64,000 nucleotides of DNA from a bacterium (lineage in GTDB: Bacteria > Elusimicrobiota > Elusimicrobia > UBA1565 > UBA9628), in NCBI GenBank assembly GCA_021822495.1, contig JAKAQO010000007.1, positions 46,777 to 110,776 of the forward strand, given 5' to 3'. Shown piece after piece: positions 16,453 through 26,520 of the stretch. The translations under genes were made by a program, and so were the position numbers. Numbering within the stretch: position 1 is the stretch's first letter; each line of letters begins with the position of its first letter. The notes beneath the pieces were generated by a model that worked only from the letters and a program-made list of their open reading frames with translations, ran no database searches and was not told the DNA's origin.

Positions 16453-17562
16453 TTAATCAGCCGCGGAGAGAGAAGGAATTTTACCGGTGAGACTTGCGCG
16501 CCAGGCGTATTCGAGAGACTGGATTTTGTTAAACGGCATGCCGTAAGCCTGGTAAAGGCTTAAACGAACGGGATAGCCGTCTCGGATGTATTTGGAAAAT
16601 CGGTAGAACATGCTGGGATAGTGTTCGCGAAATAAATAATGAACGAGGCTGTAGGACTCGGCGTACCACAGTTGAATTTCGGAGGTAGGAGCGTTTCCCA
16701 TAGTGGTGACGGCCATCAAATCTTTCAAGGCGTATCCTCCTCCGGCTCCGATGATTTTGAGATTGTCTCTCAGCCACTGGGGCCTGGCAAAGCCTCTTTC
16801 GACTTGAATCATGGTGGCCATTCCCTCGCTCAACCACATCGGATCGGGATGGCCCCCGATATAGAAGCCGTCATAATAAATGTGGCAAAGCTCATGCGCC
16901 AAAATTCCCGTGAGCTCCTGGCTTTTATAGACATACACTTTCCTTTCGGAAACTTCGCTCGCCCCCCCCGACCATTCCGGGCGTCCGGTGACTAAGTGAT
17001 AACTTTTGGCGTCTTGAAATAGAAAAATGCTGACGCGCCCTTCTTCCGCCCAAGGAGAAAACGAGGCCAAGTCCAGCATGAGGTTTTTGTGAAGGTCCTC
17101 GGCCATGGAGATAAAATTTTGGCTGGGCGGACGGCCTTCGGAATAGATATTGAAATGCTTGCTTTCAATAAGGAAAAACCCATTAGGAGCGGCAGGCTCG
17201 ATGGCGGAAAGAGAAGCAGACTCGTCTTCCACGGGCCCTGAACGCGAGCGAGAAGGCGTTTGTGAGGTTTGTTCATAGGCGGGCTCCGCGCCTTTAATGG
17301 GGGTGATGAGGTCCAGCGAGGAAGGAGAATTAATTCCTGATGCTTGTTCGGCTTGAGCGAGAGCTTTTCCCGCCGCAGATCCCGCTTGGGCGAGTTTTTC
17401 CGGATCGATGGAGTCTTCCTTGGATAACCCTCCCGAAACACTTTTTGAAAAAATTTCCGTTCCCAAGTGAGAGCTTTGTCCGACGTCTTGATAAAGCATT
17501 CCTCCCCATAAGGAGATGACGGCAATCCAAATGAGAATTCTTAGCCGGAGGGAGATGTCCAT
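16453..17562 (-). CDS. Membrane-anchored peptidase MA-like zinc metallopeptidase
   Basis: 369 residues: an N-terminal signal-anchor (IRLIWIAVISLWG region), a low-complexity linker of about 100 residues rich in Ser/Pro/Glu, then a gluzincin-type domain with H223-E-x-x-H227 (LAHELCHIYYD) and the downstream Glu246 in WLSEGMA. This matches peptidase MA/DUF1570-type enzymes, predicted to act outside the cytoplasmic membrane. The substrate is unknown. It ends 122 bp upstream of mraZ on the same strand. Confidence 0.75.
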   Translation of the reverse strand: MDISLRLRILIWIAVISLWGGMLYQDVGQSSHLGTEIFSKSVSGGLSKEDSIDPEKLAQAGSAAGKALAQAEQASGINSPSSLDLITPIKGAEPAYEQTSQTPSRSRSGPVEDESASLSAIEPAAPNGFFLIESKHFNIYSEGRPPSQNFISMAEDLHKNLMLDLASFSPWAEEGRVSIFLFQDAKSYHLVTGRPEWSGGASEVSERKVYVYKSQELTGILAHELCHIYYDGFYIGGHPDPMWLSEGMATMIQVERGFARPQWLRDNLKIIGAGGGYALKDLMAVTTMGNAPTSEIQLWYAESYSLVHYLFREHYPSMFYRFSKYIRDGYPVRLSLYQAYGMPFNKIQSLEYAWRASLTGKIPSLSAAD

Positions 17563-17574
17563 TGAAGAGGCAAA

Positions 17575-18081
17575 TCAGCGTCCGATGTTGGCGTCTCTAA
17601 GCCTTAAGGCCGCTTGGGCAAGGCCGTGAACAAAAAGAGAAAAAATGACGATAAAGGCGGCCTCGACAAAAACCATGCCGGCTGCGGGTCCTGCGTCGAA
17701 AACTCCGCGTTTCCAATAGATGGCGAGCATGGTCGAAGAGACCAAAGTCGCGGTGGAAAATGTTTGCCAAAAAGTAAAGTAAAGGGCGGCGGTAACCGGG
17801 GCCATGACGAAAAGAAGCCACATCGGCCCCCAATAGGGCTGAAGAAGATAGAAGAGCGGAATGGCCCATATAAAATTAATCCAGACCTGGATTTTGCGGA
17901 TATGGCGGGCAAGAGAAGGAATTCGGTAAACGTTTTTTGAAAGCCACCAATTGACGAGAATGGAACTCATTAAGATGAGAAGCGATAATTTATAGTCCCG
18001 TGGGTCGGGTTGGCTAAAATAAATGGCCGATAAAATGAGGATGAGAGCGAACGGCGTAAAGTAGCGGTTGAGCATTTGCAT
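17575..18081 (-). CDS. Polytopic membrane protein of unknown function
   Basis: 168 residues with about five hydrophobic segments (for example FALILILSAIYF, LSLLILMSSILVNWW, FIWAIPLFYLL, MVFVEAAFIVIF). No family signature is evident. It sits between rsmG and the metallopeptidase, all on one strand with gaps of 3-12 nt, so it is probably cotranscribed with them. A second in-frame ATG two codons in (MLNRYFTP) is an equally good start. Confidence 0.65.
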   Translation of the reverse strand: MQMLNRYFTPFALILILSAIYFSQPDPRDYKLSLLILMSSILVNWWLSKNVYRIPSLARHIRKIQVWINFIWAIPLFYLLQPYWGPMWLLFVMAPVTAALYFTFWQTFSTATLVSSTMLAIYWKRGVFDAGPAAGMVFVEAAFIVIFSLFVHGLAQAALRLRDANIGR

Positions 18082-18084
18082 GGT

Positions 18085-18789
18085 TTAGTCCCCTTTCCGG
18101 CAAAGAATAAGATAGCGGTTTTTATCGTCTAAGGGAAGACGGTAAGCGAATTTTTCCTTTACGGTCATTGTCGCGATAGACGGCAAAGTTCCGTTTGGAG
18201 TCGTTTCAAAGGCCGGGGCTTGGCTTTGATAGGCGATGAAAACGCCCTTTGCTTCTAAAAGGGGCTGGGCTATTTTTGCCGCTTTCTCAAACGGGGCCAG
18301 TGCCCGTTCAAGGACGACGTCAAAAGCGCTTGAACTTTGGACCATGTTTGGTTTTTTAACGAGATGAATCCCCTCAAGTCCCAATGCGAGGAGGGCGAGA
18401 TTTAAGAAATCAAAGCGCCTTTTTAAAGGTTCAATGAGGGTCATATCAATTTCAGGACAGGCAATTTTGGCGACGACTCCAATAAAACCGGCGCCGGAAC
18501 CGAGATCGGCTGCGCGCAGAACTTCTTGCGTGGAAAAGTTCTCTTTGACCCGCTTAAGAACAGGAATTGCGGCCAAGGCGTCAGCCGCATGGCGCAAAAG
18601 AAGATTTTGGGGCGAGATGTCGGCGGTCAGCCCCGCTTTAAGATCGTGATAGGCGACGAGATCAAGATAACTTTCAATTTGATTTTTTTGTTCTGGCGTT
18701 AATGAAATGTGCCATTCCGTCAGAGAGGCGGCCAGCGGAGCCCAATCGTAGAGGCGTTTTGACTGGGGGATCGTTTCCATCATTCTCAA
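18085..18789 (-). CDS. rsmG: 16S rRNA (guanine527-N7)-methyltransferase
   Basis: SAM-dependent rRNA methyltransferase (GidB). 234 residues, typical. It has the N-terminal helical part with [10 protein letters not shown], the SAM site [14 protein letters not shown], and an acidic strand end [12 protein letters not shown]. It overlaps mnmG by 4 nt, the classic gidA-gidB pair. Initial Met codons at 18789, 18783 and 18780 are alternatives. Confidence 0.93.
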   Translation of the reverse strand: MRMMETIPQSKRLYDWAPLAASLTEWHISLTPEQKNQIESYLDLVAYHDLKAGLTADISPQNLLLRHAADALAAIPVLKRVKENFSTQEVLRAADLGSGAGFIGVVAKIACPEIDMTLIEPLKRRFDFLNLALLALGLEGIHLVKKPNMVQSSSAFDVVLERALAPFEKAAKIAQPLLEAKGVFIAYQSQAPAFETTPNGTLPSIATMTVKEKFAYRLPLDDKNRYLILCRKGD

Positions 18790-20564
18790 TTTTGGACTAG
18801 CGTTCCAGCGCCGCTTTGCATTCGGCTTTTTTCCAGCATGACCCAGAGAATTTGAATATCCGACGGAGAAAGCCCGGGAATGCGGCCGGCTTGTCCCAGC
18901 GTCTTGGGTTTAATGCGGTTTAGTTTTTGGCGAGCTTCAAGCCCCAAAGCCGGAATAGAAAGATAGGCGAAAGATTCGGGGATGCGGACGTGTTCGAGTT
19001 TTTTCAATTTGTCGGCGATTTGTTTTTCGCGCTCCAGATATCCGGCGTAGCTTTTCTCGATTTCTTTTTCTTCTTCTGACATTTCCATGGACCAGGGATA
19101 AATCTCTGAGTCGGGATACTCCCGGTTTTCTTGAACCGCGCTTCGGTAACGCTCAAAAGAGGAAAACAAGGAATCGGAAATCAGTCCCAGTTTTCGGCCT
19201 TTTTCCATGAGTCTTAAATCCGCGTTGTCCGAGCGAAGGCTGATGCGGTATTCGGCGCGGGAGGTAAACATCCGATAAGGCTCATCCACCCCTTTGGTGA
19301 TGAGATCATCAATAAGAACTCCAATATAAGCTTCATCGCGCGATAAAATAAACGGCGGCTTTTCCTGGATTTTCAATGCCGCGTTGATTCCCGCGATGAG
19401 GCCCTGGGCCGCGGCTTCTTCGTAACCGGTTGTCCCGTTGATTTGTCCGGCGAAATAAAGGCCCGATACTTTTTTTGTTTCAAGGGTCGGATGAAGCTGG
19501 GTGGGTGGGCAGTAATCATATTCGATGGCGTAACCCGGGCGCATGATGTGCGCGTTTTTAAGCCCGGGAATGGTGGCGAGTATTTCTCTTTGCGCGTCTT
19601 CCGGAAGACTGGTTGAGAGACCGTTGACGTAAATTTCTTTCGTGTGATAGCCTTCGGGTTCGAGAAAAATAATATGCCTTTCCTTATGCGGGAATTTCAC
19701 GACCTTATCTTCAATGGACGGACAATAGCGCGGGCCGATGGATTTGATGATTCCGGAATAAAGCGGCGAGCGGTCGAGCGAACGCTGAATCGCTTGATGG
19801 GTGTCTTGATTGGTGTAGGTGATAAAACAAGACAAAAGCCGGTTTTCGATTTTGGCGTTAGAATGAGAAAAAGGGCGCGGCGGATTGTCGGAGTCTTGAA
19901 CTTGGCATTCCGAGAAATCAATGGAGCGGCTTTGAATTCTCATTGGGGTTCCGGTTTTCATTCGCCCAACTTCAAAGCCAAGGGACTTAAGGCTTGGGGT
20001 GAGTTCGGTGGCGGGTTTTTCTCCAAAACGCCCGGAAGCGAAGGATTTAAGCCCGATGTGCGCAAGACCATTGAGAAAGGTCCCGGTTGTCACGATGACG
20101 GCTTGAGCCTGGTAAAGAGTTTCTCTGAGGCTCACGACGCCCTGGACGCTTGAATTTTCTCCAATCCAAAGGCGAGCCGCTTCGTCTTGAATTAAATCCA
20201 GGTTCTCTTGGTTTTCCAAAACCTCTTTCATGGAAAACTGATAGAGTTTTTTATCGCATTGGGCGCGCGGGGATTGCACGGCGGCGCCCTTGCTGATATT
20301 GAGAATTTTAAAATGAAGTCCGGAGCGGTCGGTATTTTTGCCCATTTCCCCGCCCAGGGCGTCAATCTCCCGGACGATTTGCCCTTTGGCGACGCCGCCG
20401 ATCGAGGGATTGCAAGACATGGCGGCGATGGTATCGAGATTTTGAGTCATGAGAAGAGTCTTAAGCCCCATTCGGGATGAGGCTAAAGCCGCTTCGCATC
20501 CGGCGTGCCCCCCGCCAAGAACGATCACTTGATATTTTTTAGGGAAAGAGATGAAATCAGGCAT
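18786..20564 (-). CDS. mnmG: tRNA uridine-34 carboxymethylaminomethyl modification enzyme MnmG
   Basis: FAD-dependent partner of MnmE in cmnm5U34 synthesis. It has the N-terminal FAD dinucleotide-binding [17 protein letters not shown], the run [23 protein letters not shown], the MKTGTP segment with [11 protein letters not shown], and the C-terminal helical MnmE-binding region. 592 residues, at the short end of the family (about 620-630), with the difference at the C-terminus. It overlaps the following membrane gene by 8 nt. Confidence 0.96.
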   Translation of the reverse strand: MPDFISFPKKYQVIVLGGGHAGCEAALASSRMGLKTLLMTQNLDTIAAMSCNPSIGGVAKGQIVREIDALGGEMGKNTDRSGLHFKILNISKGAAVQSPRAQCDKKLYQFSMKEVLENQENLDLIQDEAARLWIGENSSVQGVVSLRETLYQAQAVIVTTGTFLNGLAHIGLKSFASGRFGEKPATELTPSLKSLGFEVGRMKTGTPMRIQSRSIDFSECQVQDSDNPPRPFSHSNAKIENRLLSCFITYTNQDTHQAIQRSLDRSPLYSGIIKSIGPRYCPSIEDKVVKFPHKERHIIFLEPEGYHTKEIYVNGLSTSLPEDAQREILATIPGLKNAHIMRPGYAIEYDYCPPTQLHPTLETKKVSGLYFAGQINGTTGYEEAAAQGLIAGINAALKIQEKPPFILSRDEAYIGVLIDDLITKGVDEPYRMFTSRAEYRISLRSDNADLRLMEKGRKLGLISDSLFSSFERYRSAVQENREYPDSEIYPWSMEMSEEEKEIEKSYAGYLEREKQIADKLKKLEHVRIPESFAYLSIPALGLEARQKLNRIKPKTLGQAGRIPGLSPSDIQILWVMLEKSRMQSGAGTLVQN

Positions 20565-21318
20565 AGAGAAGAGCTTTGAGTATCTCCTTGGGAACTACTC
20601 CCATGAAATAAAGCGCAAAGGCAAAGGCGATTTGAAAAAGCAAGGAAAATAAAACCGCCAGAAACGCGCGGGAAAGGCGAAGACCTCGCAACTCTCTCAG
20701 CCCCATCATTCCAGCCCAGAGCATCCACAACCCTCCGATGACTTGCGTTCCGTTAAAGACGGCGCTTGAGTTGAGAAAGACCGATAAAATCATCGGAAGA
20801 AAAAGAATAATTCCAATGACGTTAAGCCCCAGCATGAAGCCGGCAATTGGAAAAGCCTCGGCTTTTTTGAGTTTGAGAAGCGGAAAAATAAAAAGCCCAA
20901 AACAAATAATTTCTCCTGTATCGAACCAGATTTTTGAAATCCCGTTTCTTTGAGCGTAAAGGACGATCAAAATAAACGGCATGGCGGTCCAAAAAATCGA
21001 GGTGAGGAGCTTAAAGAAAAGGTTTCCCTTTTCAAGCCAGAGCATGACGCCAAAAAGGCAAAGAATCCAGACGATTTCCAGCGGCGGCTGCCAGAGCATG
21101 ACTTTGAGCCAAAAATAAAAATTTGGAGATTGGCTGGGAAAAGGCGCGTAATGATCGGGAAAATTCCAGGGTTTAAGCCAATAAAAGAGAAGCGAAAGCA
21201 AAAGAAAAGCGAGATAGAGACTGAAGTTGAGAACCAGTTCCCCGTTTTTCTTGTTTTTCGCGGCTCCGCGAGCGGGAAAAAAGAGATAATCCCGGCAAAG
21301 TTCGGCGATTTTTAGCAT
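20557..21318 (-). CDS. YIP1-like polytopic membrane protein
   Basis: About 253 residues from ATG 21318 ([18 protein letters not shown]), with an N-terminal amphipathic stretch followed by about five or six membrane helices. This layout resembles bacterial YIP1-family proteins, whose role is unknown. The ATG overlaps the MFS stop (ATGCTAA), so this start is preferred over an upstream ATG at 21390 inside the MFS gene. It is inserted between mnmE and mnmG together with the MFS gene. Confidence 0.65.
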   Translation of the reverse strand: MLKIAELCRDYLFFPARGAAKNKKNGELVLNFSLYLAFLLLSLLFYWLKPWNFPDHYAPFPSQSPNFYFWLKVMLWQPPLEIVWILCLFGVMLWLEKGNLFFKLLTSIFWTAMPFILIVLYAQRNGISKIWFDTGEIICFGLFIFPLLKLKKAEAFPIAGFMLGLNVIGIILFLPMILSVFLNSSAVFNGTQVIGGLWMLWAGMMGLRELRGLRLSRAFLAVLFSLLFQIAFAFALYFMGVVPKEILKALLYA

Positions 21319-22523
21319 AAATCTTTTTGGTAATGCTTCATTCCCCAAAAACAAAAAATGGAGGCCGGGGCCAGAAAGAGAGTCGCGCAAATAAGAGCGG
21401 TTTTAAGGCCCGCCAGGTCCGAGATATATCCTATCAAAGTTGGGGACAGGGCGTCTCCCAGGGCATGAATGACAAGCATATTGGCGCCGAAGGCGAGAGA
21501 ACGCATGGTCGTGGGCGTGACCGCGACAATGACGGCGTTTAAAGGCCCCATGTTGAGAAAAAGAAAAATTTCCGCGATAAAAAGCATTCCCAGCGCGATT
21601 TTGAGACTTGGGGCAAGGAGAGACAAAATAGACAGCGGCATTCCAATTAAAAGACCGAGCCCGGAAATAAAAAAGTAAGACTTGGGGTTAATTTTAATGA
21701 GGCGTTCCGAAAGAAATCCTCCCAAATAAGAGCCGATCACTCCGGAGCATACGGTCAACGCCCCGAAAATCATTCCCGCTTGCCCTACGCTTAAATGCCA
21801 CTCTCGATGAAAAAAACTGGGCATCCAGACGGCAAACCCTCCGAGAGAAAAAGTCATCGCCGCTCCCGCCAAAGTGGTGAGTAAGTAACTAGGGGTGGAA
21901 AAAAGAGCGTAAGTATCCTTGGCAAGGCTTGTCTTCTCTTTTAAAGTTTGCCGGGACGCGGGCATTTTTTCACGCGGGTCTTTCAGGCGAGAGGCAAAAA
22001 AAGCCAAAATTAAACTTGGGATGGATAAAAAAATAAAGGCATTGCGCCATCCCCATTTTTGTCCCAAAATTCCGCCGCCGATATATCCCAGCGCGCTTCC
22101 AACCGGAATGGCGAGCGAAAAAAGGGCCATGACCATCCCCGCTTTTTCCGGAGGATACATTTCGCAGACAAAAGAAGGCGAGATGGCGCCGTAGCAGGAT
22201 TCTCCGATGCCGACCGCGGCTCTCATGGAAAATAAGGCCGTGAAATTTCGGCAGAGAGCGGTCAGCCCGGTTGAGAAGCTCCAGAGAACCGTTCCCACGG
22301 TAATCCATAAAACTCGTCCGTAGCGATCGGCCAAGTATCCAATGGGAAGAGCGGCAAACATATAAACAATCATGAAGGCCGAAGCAAGCCAACCCGCCTG
22401 GGCGTCCGACAAGAGGAGATCTTTTTGGATGAGCGGTAAGACTGCATAGACAGCTTGCCGGTCGATATAATTAAAAAGATTGATAAGAAAAAGAATGAAG
22501 AAGACCGAGCGCGCGTTTTTCAT
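21312..22523 (-). CDS. Major facilitator superfamily transporter, Spns-like
   Basis: 403 residues from ATG 22523 (MKNARSVFFILFLINLFNYIDRQ), with twelve predicted helices. NYIDRQAV in helix 1, the loop motif GYLADRYGRV between helices 2 and 3, and GIGESCYGAISPSF are typical of the Spinster/sugar-phosphate-like MFS branch. The substrate is unknown. The ATG overlaps the mnmE stop (ATGA), so it is coupled to mnmE; a longer frame to 22643 is not family-like. Confidence 0.85.
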   Translation of the reverse strand: MKNARSVFFILFLINLFNYIDRQAVYAVLPLIQKDLLLSDAQAGWLASAFMIVYMFAALPIGYLADRYGRVLWITVGTVLWSFSTGLTALCRNFTALFSMRAAVGIGESCYGAISPSFVCEMYPPEKAGMVMALFSLAIPVGSALGYIGGGILGQKWGWRNAFIFLSIPSLILAFFASRLKDPREKMPASRQTLKEKTSLAKDTYALFSTPSYLLTTLAGAAMTFSLGGFAVWMPSFFHREWHLSVGQAGMIFGALTVCSGVIGSYLGGFLSERLIKINPKSYFFISGLGLLIGMPLSILSLLAPSLKIALGMLFIAEIFLFLNMGPLNAVIVAVTPTTMRSLAFGANMLVIHALGDALSPTLIGYISDLAGLKTALICATLFLAPASIFCFWGMKHYQKDLC

Positions 22524-23881
22524 TTGCCGACGCAAAACTTGGAGAAAATAGCGTCGAGAACCTCTTTTCCGGCGTTGTTTCCCGTAATTTCTCCCAAAAA
22601 CCGCAAACCTTCCCGCAGATGAAAAGCGGCTCTTTCTTCCCAATGGCCGGGGTTGTCTTGAACGGATTTTTGGGCCGCTTTAATTTCAGCGGCGGCTGAG
22701 AGAAGGGCTTCATGGTGGCGGAAACTTGTGATGAGAACTTCGTTTCCTGGAGTTTCTTTCGCTAATCGATCGGAGAGATTTTTTCTCAGTTCCGAAATTC
22801 CTTCTTTTAAGAGAGCTGAAATTTCAAGTCCTTCCCAACTCTCATCAATGCGGCGCGGGAGATCGGATTTGTTGAGAGTAAAAATGACGGGCTTGTCGTC
22901 TTTTCTGGCCGTTTCGGCGATAGCGCGAATAGTTTTCTCTTCTTCTTTTGAAATTTCTTTTGAGCGATCGAGAACAATCAGGGCGAGGTCGCTATTTTTC
23001 AAGGCGTCCTGGCTCCGGCGGATGCCTTCTTTTTCAACGGCGTCCTCCGTTTGATTTCGTATGCCAGCGGTATCAATGAGAAGAGACGTCAAGTTTCCGA
23101 TGGCGAGAGGCTCTTCAATGGTGTCTCGAGTCGTGCCCGGAATTTCAGAGACAATCGCGCGCTCTCGTCCTAAAAGGGCGTTTAAGAGACTGGATTTTCC
23201 GGAGTTAGGAAGGCCGGCGATGCAGATTTTGGGGCCGCTTAAAATCTTTTTTCCCCTCTCATAGGTCGAAGCAAAATCTAAAATTGAGGCATGAATTTTT
23301 TGAAGAGAGCTCAGAAATTCTTTTTCAGGCGGCGGCGGCAATTCTTCTTCCGGGTGATCCAAACAGGCTTCGATATGCGCCAGCATTTCAAAAAGCGGCG
23401 CTTGAAATTGACGAATGGTTTCAGATACTCCTCCCGAGAGTTGATTGAGGGCGGCGCGGTGGGCGGCTTGATTGTCGGCGAGGATGAGACCGCAAACAGC
23501 TTCCGCTTGGGAGAGGTCCATTTTGCCGTTCAGAAAAGCCCTTCGGGTAAACTCGCCGGGCTCGGCGATTCTTGCGCCATTTTCGATAGCGGCTTTGAGT
23601 AAAGAGGAAAGAATAAAGGGAGAACCGTGCGCGGTGATCTCAATAAGGTCTTCTCCCACAGGGCTTGCCGGTTTGGGGAAATAAAGGGCAATGACTTCGT
23701 CAATCACGTTTTCCCGCCAAACGGCCTTGGTTAAAACGGCGGTTCTGGGTTTAAGATTTTGAACGTCTGTTTGAAGAAAGCCCGCCGCTTTTTTAAGAGC
23801 CTCTTTTCCGCAAAGGCGCATAACGCCAAGGGCGCTTTTCCCGGGAGGGGTGGCCAGGGCGACAATGGTTTCCTCGTTCAA
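22520..23881 (-). CDS. mnmE: tRNA modification GTPase MnmE
   Basis: GTPase that, with MnmG, modifies wobble uridine in tRNAs. It has an N-terminal formyl-THF-binding domain (TIVALATPPGKSALGVMR), a helical domain, and an inserted G domain with G1 GLPNSGKSS, G2/G3 EIPGTTRDT and DTAG, and G4 NKSD. The C-terminus ends FCVGK, the catalytic C-x-G-K. 453 residues, normal. It overlaps khpB and the MFS gene by 4 nt each. Confidence 0.97.
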   Translation of the reverse strand: MNEETIVALATPPGKSALGVMRLCGKEALKKAAGFLQTDVQNLKPRTAVLTKAVWRENVIDEVIALYFPKPASPVGEDLIEITAHGSPFILSSLLKAAIENGARIAEPGEFTRRAFLNGKMDLSQAEAVCGLILADNQAAHRAALNQLSGGVSETIRQFQAPLFEMLAHIEACLDHPEEELPPPPEKEFLSSLQKIHASILDFASTYERGKKILSGPKICIAGLPNSGKSSLLNALLGRERAIVSEIPGTTRDTIEEPLAIGNLTSLLIDTAGIRNQTEDAVEKEGIRRSQDALKNSDLALIVLDRSKEISKEEEKTIRAIAETARKDDKPVIFTLNKSDLPRRIDESWEGLEISALLKEGISELRKNLSDRLAKETPGNEVLITSFRHHEALLSAAAEIKAAQKSVQDNPGHWEERAAFHLREGLRFLGEITGNNAGKEVLDAIFSKFCVGK

Positions 23882-24375
23882 GGGCTTTGACGAGGACGCA
23901 GGATAATTTTTCTCCAGACTCCTTCCCCCTCCGAAACGCTTTCAATTTCCGGATTCGCGGCCAAGACTTTATGAATCATTCTTCGCGTCGCCGCATTCAT
24001 GGGCGGCAGGCGATAAGGGGTTTTTAGACGCTTGACCTCGGAAATGCCGTAATCAACCTTGGCAAAAATATCTTTTTCTTTTTTCTCCCAATAGCCGAGC
24101 GCGTCTACTTGAACGGCGCATTCCTTTCCAGTTTGGCGGCTTAAGAGGATATTAAAAATAAATTGAAGAGACTCAAGCGTTTTTCCTTCCAACCCCAAGA
24201 GATGATGCGCGCTTTCCCCACTTAAGGATAATTTGGCGCGCTCTTGCTGTTCTTCCCAAAGAGATGAGACCTCTGCATCCTCAAACCCCATTTTGAGGAG
24301 GAGTTCTCTCATGAGGCTTTCCGCTTCCGGGAGAATTTCTTTTCCTGTTTTTGGCGTCGTTGACGAAGTGTCCAT
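23878..24375 (-). CDS. khpB: KH-R3H RNA-binding protein (KhpB/Jag type, no Jag_N domain)
   Basis: 165 residues with a KH-like region (GLEGKTLESLQFIFN, about 60-75) and a C-terminal R3H domain (RLPPMNAATRRMIHKVL). It has the usual place between yidC and mnmE. It lacks the N-terminal Jag_N domain found in Firmicute Jag, having only about 15 extra residues. Predicted to bind RNA in the cytoplasm and, by analogy, influence envelope or division genes. Confidence 0.88.
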   Translation of the reverse strand: MDTSSTTPKTGKEILPEAESLMRELLLKMGFEDAEVSSLWEEQQERAKLSLSGESAHHLLGLEGKTLESLQFIFNILLSRQTGKECAVQVDALGYWEKKEKDIFAKVDYGISEVKRLKTPYRLPPMNAATRRMIHKVLAANPEIESVSEGEGVWRKIILRPRQSP

Positions 24376-24382
24376 AAAAATT

Positions 24383-25906
24383 TTAGTACTTGTAATATTT
24401 TTTAAGTCCGATTTGGATAACGGCGTTAAACAGGCTGTTGGTCATCCAGTAAAGGACAAGCCCCGCCGGAAAGTTGAGGAACATAATCGTAAAAATCACC
24501 GGCATCCAGGTCATGATTTGGGCCTGGGCGGGGTCTCCCGGTGGAGGGTTGAGCTTGTTTTGAGCAAACATCAAAGATCCCATGATAATCGGAAGGATGT
24601 AGTAAGGGTCCTTGGCTGAAAGATCCTTGATCCAAAAAATCCAAGGAGAAGCGTGAAGCTCCCAGGCGTTTCTTAAAGTCGTATACAGCGCGATAAAGAC
24701 CGGGGCTTGAATGAGCATCGGCAAACATCCCCCCAGGGGATTGGCTCCGTTTTTTTTGTAGAGTTCCATCATCTCGGCGTTCATCTTGGCCGGTTCAGAG
24801 GCGTATTTTTTCTGAAGTTTTGTAATTTCAGGCTGGAGTTTGCGCATCGCCACCTGAGCTTTGAGGCTTTTGAGGGTGAGCGGAAAAACCAAAATTTGAA
24901 GCCCGATGGTCAGAAGAATAATGGACCAGCCCCAGTTTCCAGTCAGAACGTAGATTTTTTCCAGAATTTCCAAAATGAGATGGCCAATCTGCGCGAAAAA
25001 CCCGAAATTGATTGAGCGCTCAAGACCCAGGTGATAATGGGAGAGCCAGGTGTATCCTTTTTCTCCAAGATAAAAAGGAACGGTCCACGTTCGAGAGGCT
25101 TTGGGATTTAAAATGAGGCTTGGCGCGGTTAAAACGATTTCTGGCGGCGTGAGACTGGAAACGGCGAACTCCCCATTTTTAGGAAGAAGCGCGGCTAAAA
25201 AATAGCGGTTGTCAATTCCCACCCATTGAAAAGGGCCTGCGTGCGTTCCGGGCTTAAACGTGTCGAGTTTCCCGTTGAGCCCGTGTCCGCCAAATTTGAG
25301 TCCGATGGCTCTCCAAACCTTGGGGTTTTCTTTTTGTTCGCTGGCAATAGTGCCAAGCCCCGGCCCGACGGAAAGGCTCCAGGCTCCGGTTTGAATCATT
25401 TGGCCCGAGGTATTGTCGAGAGTAATTTGAATTTCCGGAACTTTTTGTCCCTCAACGCCCGGAATGAATTCTTTCGTGACTTCTAGTCCGTCTTTTCGGC
25501 GGGCCGTAAATGTCAGGTTTGGCGCCTTGGAGTCTTGGATAAATTTTAGGTTGGGAAAAGCGGCGAAAAAACCAGGCGTGGGGTCTTGAACCAGTTCCAC
25601 CATGCCCAGGGGTTCTTGATATTGCCAACTGACGATGCCCGCTCCCGCCGGTTCAATTTTAAGTTTCGCTTTTCCAAAATCGGCGCTCATGGACGGATAA
25701 TTTTTAATGGGCAGCGTTGAGGGCGAATTGAGATTGGAAATATTTCCAGGCGTTGCGGAGGGCGTCTGTCGGACTTGAGAGATAGCCATCTTGGACGGCA
25801 TCGGCGGCATATACTTTTTCTCAAGAAAGAAAAACCAGAGTCCATAGACGAGAACAGATAGCGCAACGGCGATGAAGAGATTTTTTTCCGTGTTCATTGA
25901 TTCCAT
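24383..25906 (-). CDS. yidC: Membrane protein insertase YidC
   Basis: 507 residues, the Gram-negative long form: N-terminal helix (NLFIAVALSVLVYGLWFFFL), a large periplasmic beta-rich domain (about 60-320) and the C-terminal insertase core with five helices (LKAQVAMRKLQPEITKLQ cytoplasmic loop; NPLGGCLPMLIQAPVFIALY). It inserts inner-membrane proteins alone or with SecYEG. The long periplasmic domain supports a diderm envelope. AGGA lies 5 nt before ATG 25906; ATG 25897 is an alternative. It follows yidD after 6 nt. Confidence 0.95.
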   Translation of the reverse strand: MESMNTEKNLFIAVALSVLVYGLWFFFLEKKYMPPMPSKMAISQVRQTPSATPGNISNLNSPSTLPIKNYPSMSADFGKAKLKIEPAGAGIVSWQYQEPLGMVELVQDPTPGFFAAFPNLKFIQDSKAPNLTFTARRKDGLEVTKEFIPGVEGQKVPEIQITLDNTSGQMIQTGAWSLSVGPGLGTIASEQKENPKVWRAIGLKFGGHGLNGKLDTFKPGTHAGPFQWVGIDNRYFLAALLPKNGEFAVSSLTPPEIVLTAPSLILNPKASRTWTVPFYLGEKGYTWLSHYHLGLERSINFGFFAQIGHLILEILEKIYVLTGNWGWSIILLTIGLQILVFPLTLKSLKAQVAMRKLQPEITKLQKKYASEPAKMNAEMMELYKKNGANPLGGCLPMLIQAPVFIALYTTLRNAWELHASPWIFWIKDLSAKDPYYILPIIMGSLMFAQNKLNPPPGDPAQAQIMTWMPVIFTIMFLNFPAGLVLYWMTNSLFNAVIQIGLKKYYKY

Positions 25907-25912
25907 AAGTTC

Positions 25913-26119
25913 CTAGACGGGGTCATATCCTCCCGGATGAAACGGGTGGCATTTGATGAGTCTTAAAATAGAGAAATAAATTCCGCGCAGGGCGCCGTGC
26001 GCTTGAAGGGCTTCTTTCGCGTAGTCAGAACAACTGGGATAGAAGCGGCAAGAAGGGCGCAGAAACGGGCGGAGGAGTTTTTGATAGAGAAAAATGAAAA
26101 AGAGAAGAATTCTTTTCAT
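25913..26119 (-). CDS. yidD: Membrane protein insertion efficiency factor YidD
   Basis: 68-residue protein with the complete family pattern: hydrophobic start (LLFFIFLYQKLLRPFLRP), then the RFYPSCSDYAKEAL cysteine/tyrosine motif and the CHPFHPGGYDPV tail. It assists YidC. The ATG overlaps the rnpA stop (ATGA) and it lies directly ahead of yidC. Confidence 0.95.
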   Translation of the reverse strand: MKRILLFFIFLYQKLLRPFLRPSCRFYPSCSDYAKEALQAHGALRGIYFSILRLIKCHPFHPGGYDPV

Positions 26120-26520
26120 ATTAAAATATCCGCTTTTTCGCAGAGTTTGAGAAAATCTTTTTCCGCGTCCGCGAAATTTTGCCAGGCGCAGTCAGGCTGA
26201 ATGGAGACAATCAGGTCTGTTCCGTCCTTGACGCGGTTTTGATTAAGCCGAAAGGCTTCTCTCGCCAGGCGCCGAAAACGATTTCTCTTCACGGCATTTC
26301 CCGTCTTTTTGACGATGGAAACCCCAAAGCGAGCTTTTCCTGATTTCATAGCGGATACTTGAATCTCGTGCGCAGGGCGGACTGAGAAACGCAGAACAAC
26401 TCCTGGAATGGCGACTTTTTTCCCATAAGCGAAAACCCGCCCGAACTCCTTGCGGGATTTAAGCCGCTGAGAAGAGCTGAGGCGAAAACGAGTCGCGGTT
26501 TCAGGCTTGGACGAGGACGT
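26116..26520 (-). CDS. rnpA: Ribonuclease P protein component, start codon unclear
   Basis: Protein subunit of RNase P. The signature [20 protein letters not shown] is plain, and the frame also encodes the family's N-terminal [17 protein letters not shown] upstream of the first ATG (26349). That ATG would drop about 45 conserved residues. Reading upstream, no ATG, GTG or TTG occurs before the frame closes at a TGA inside rpmH. The furthest plausible initiator is ACG at 26518-26520, within the last codons of rpmH; the coordinates given use it only as an outer bound. It lies between rpmH and yidD as in most bacteria. Confidence 0.85.
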   Translation of the reverse strand, partial: TSSSKPETATRFRLSSSQRLKSRKEFGRVFAYGKKVAIPGVVLRFSVRPAHEIQVSAMKSGKARFGVSIVKKTGNAVKRNRFRRLAREAFRLNQNRVKDGTDLIVSIQPDCAWQNFADAEKDFLKLCEKADILI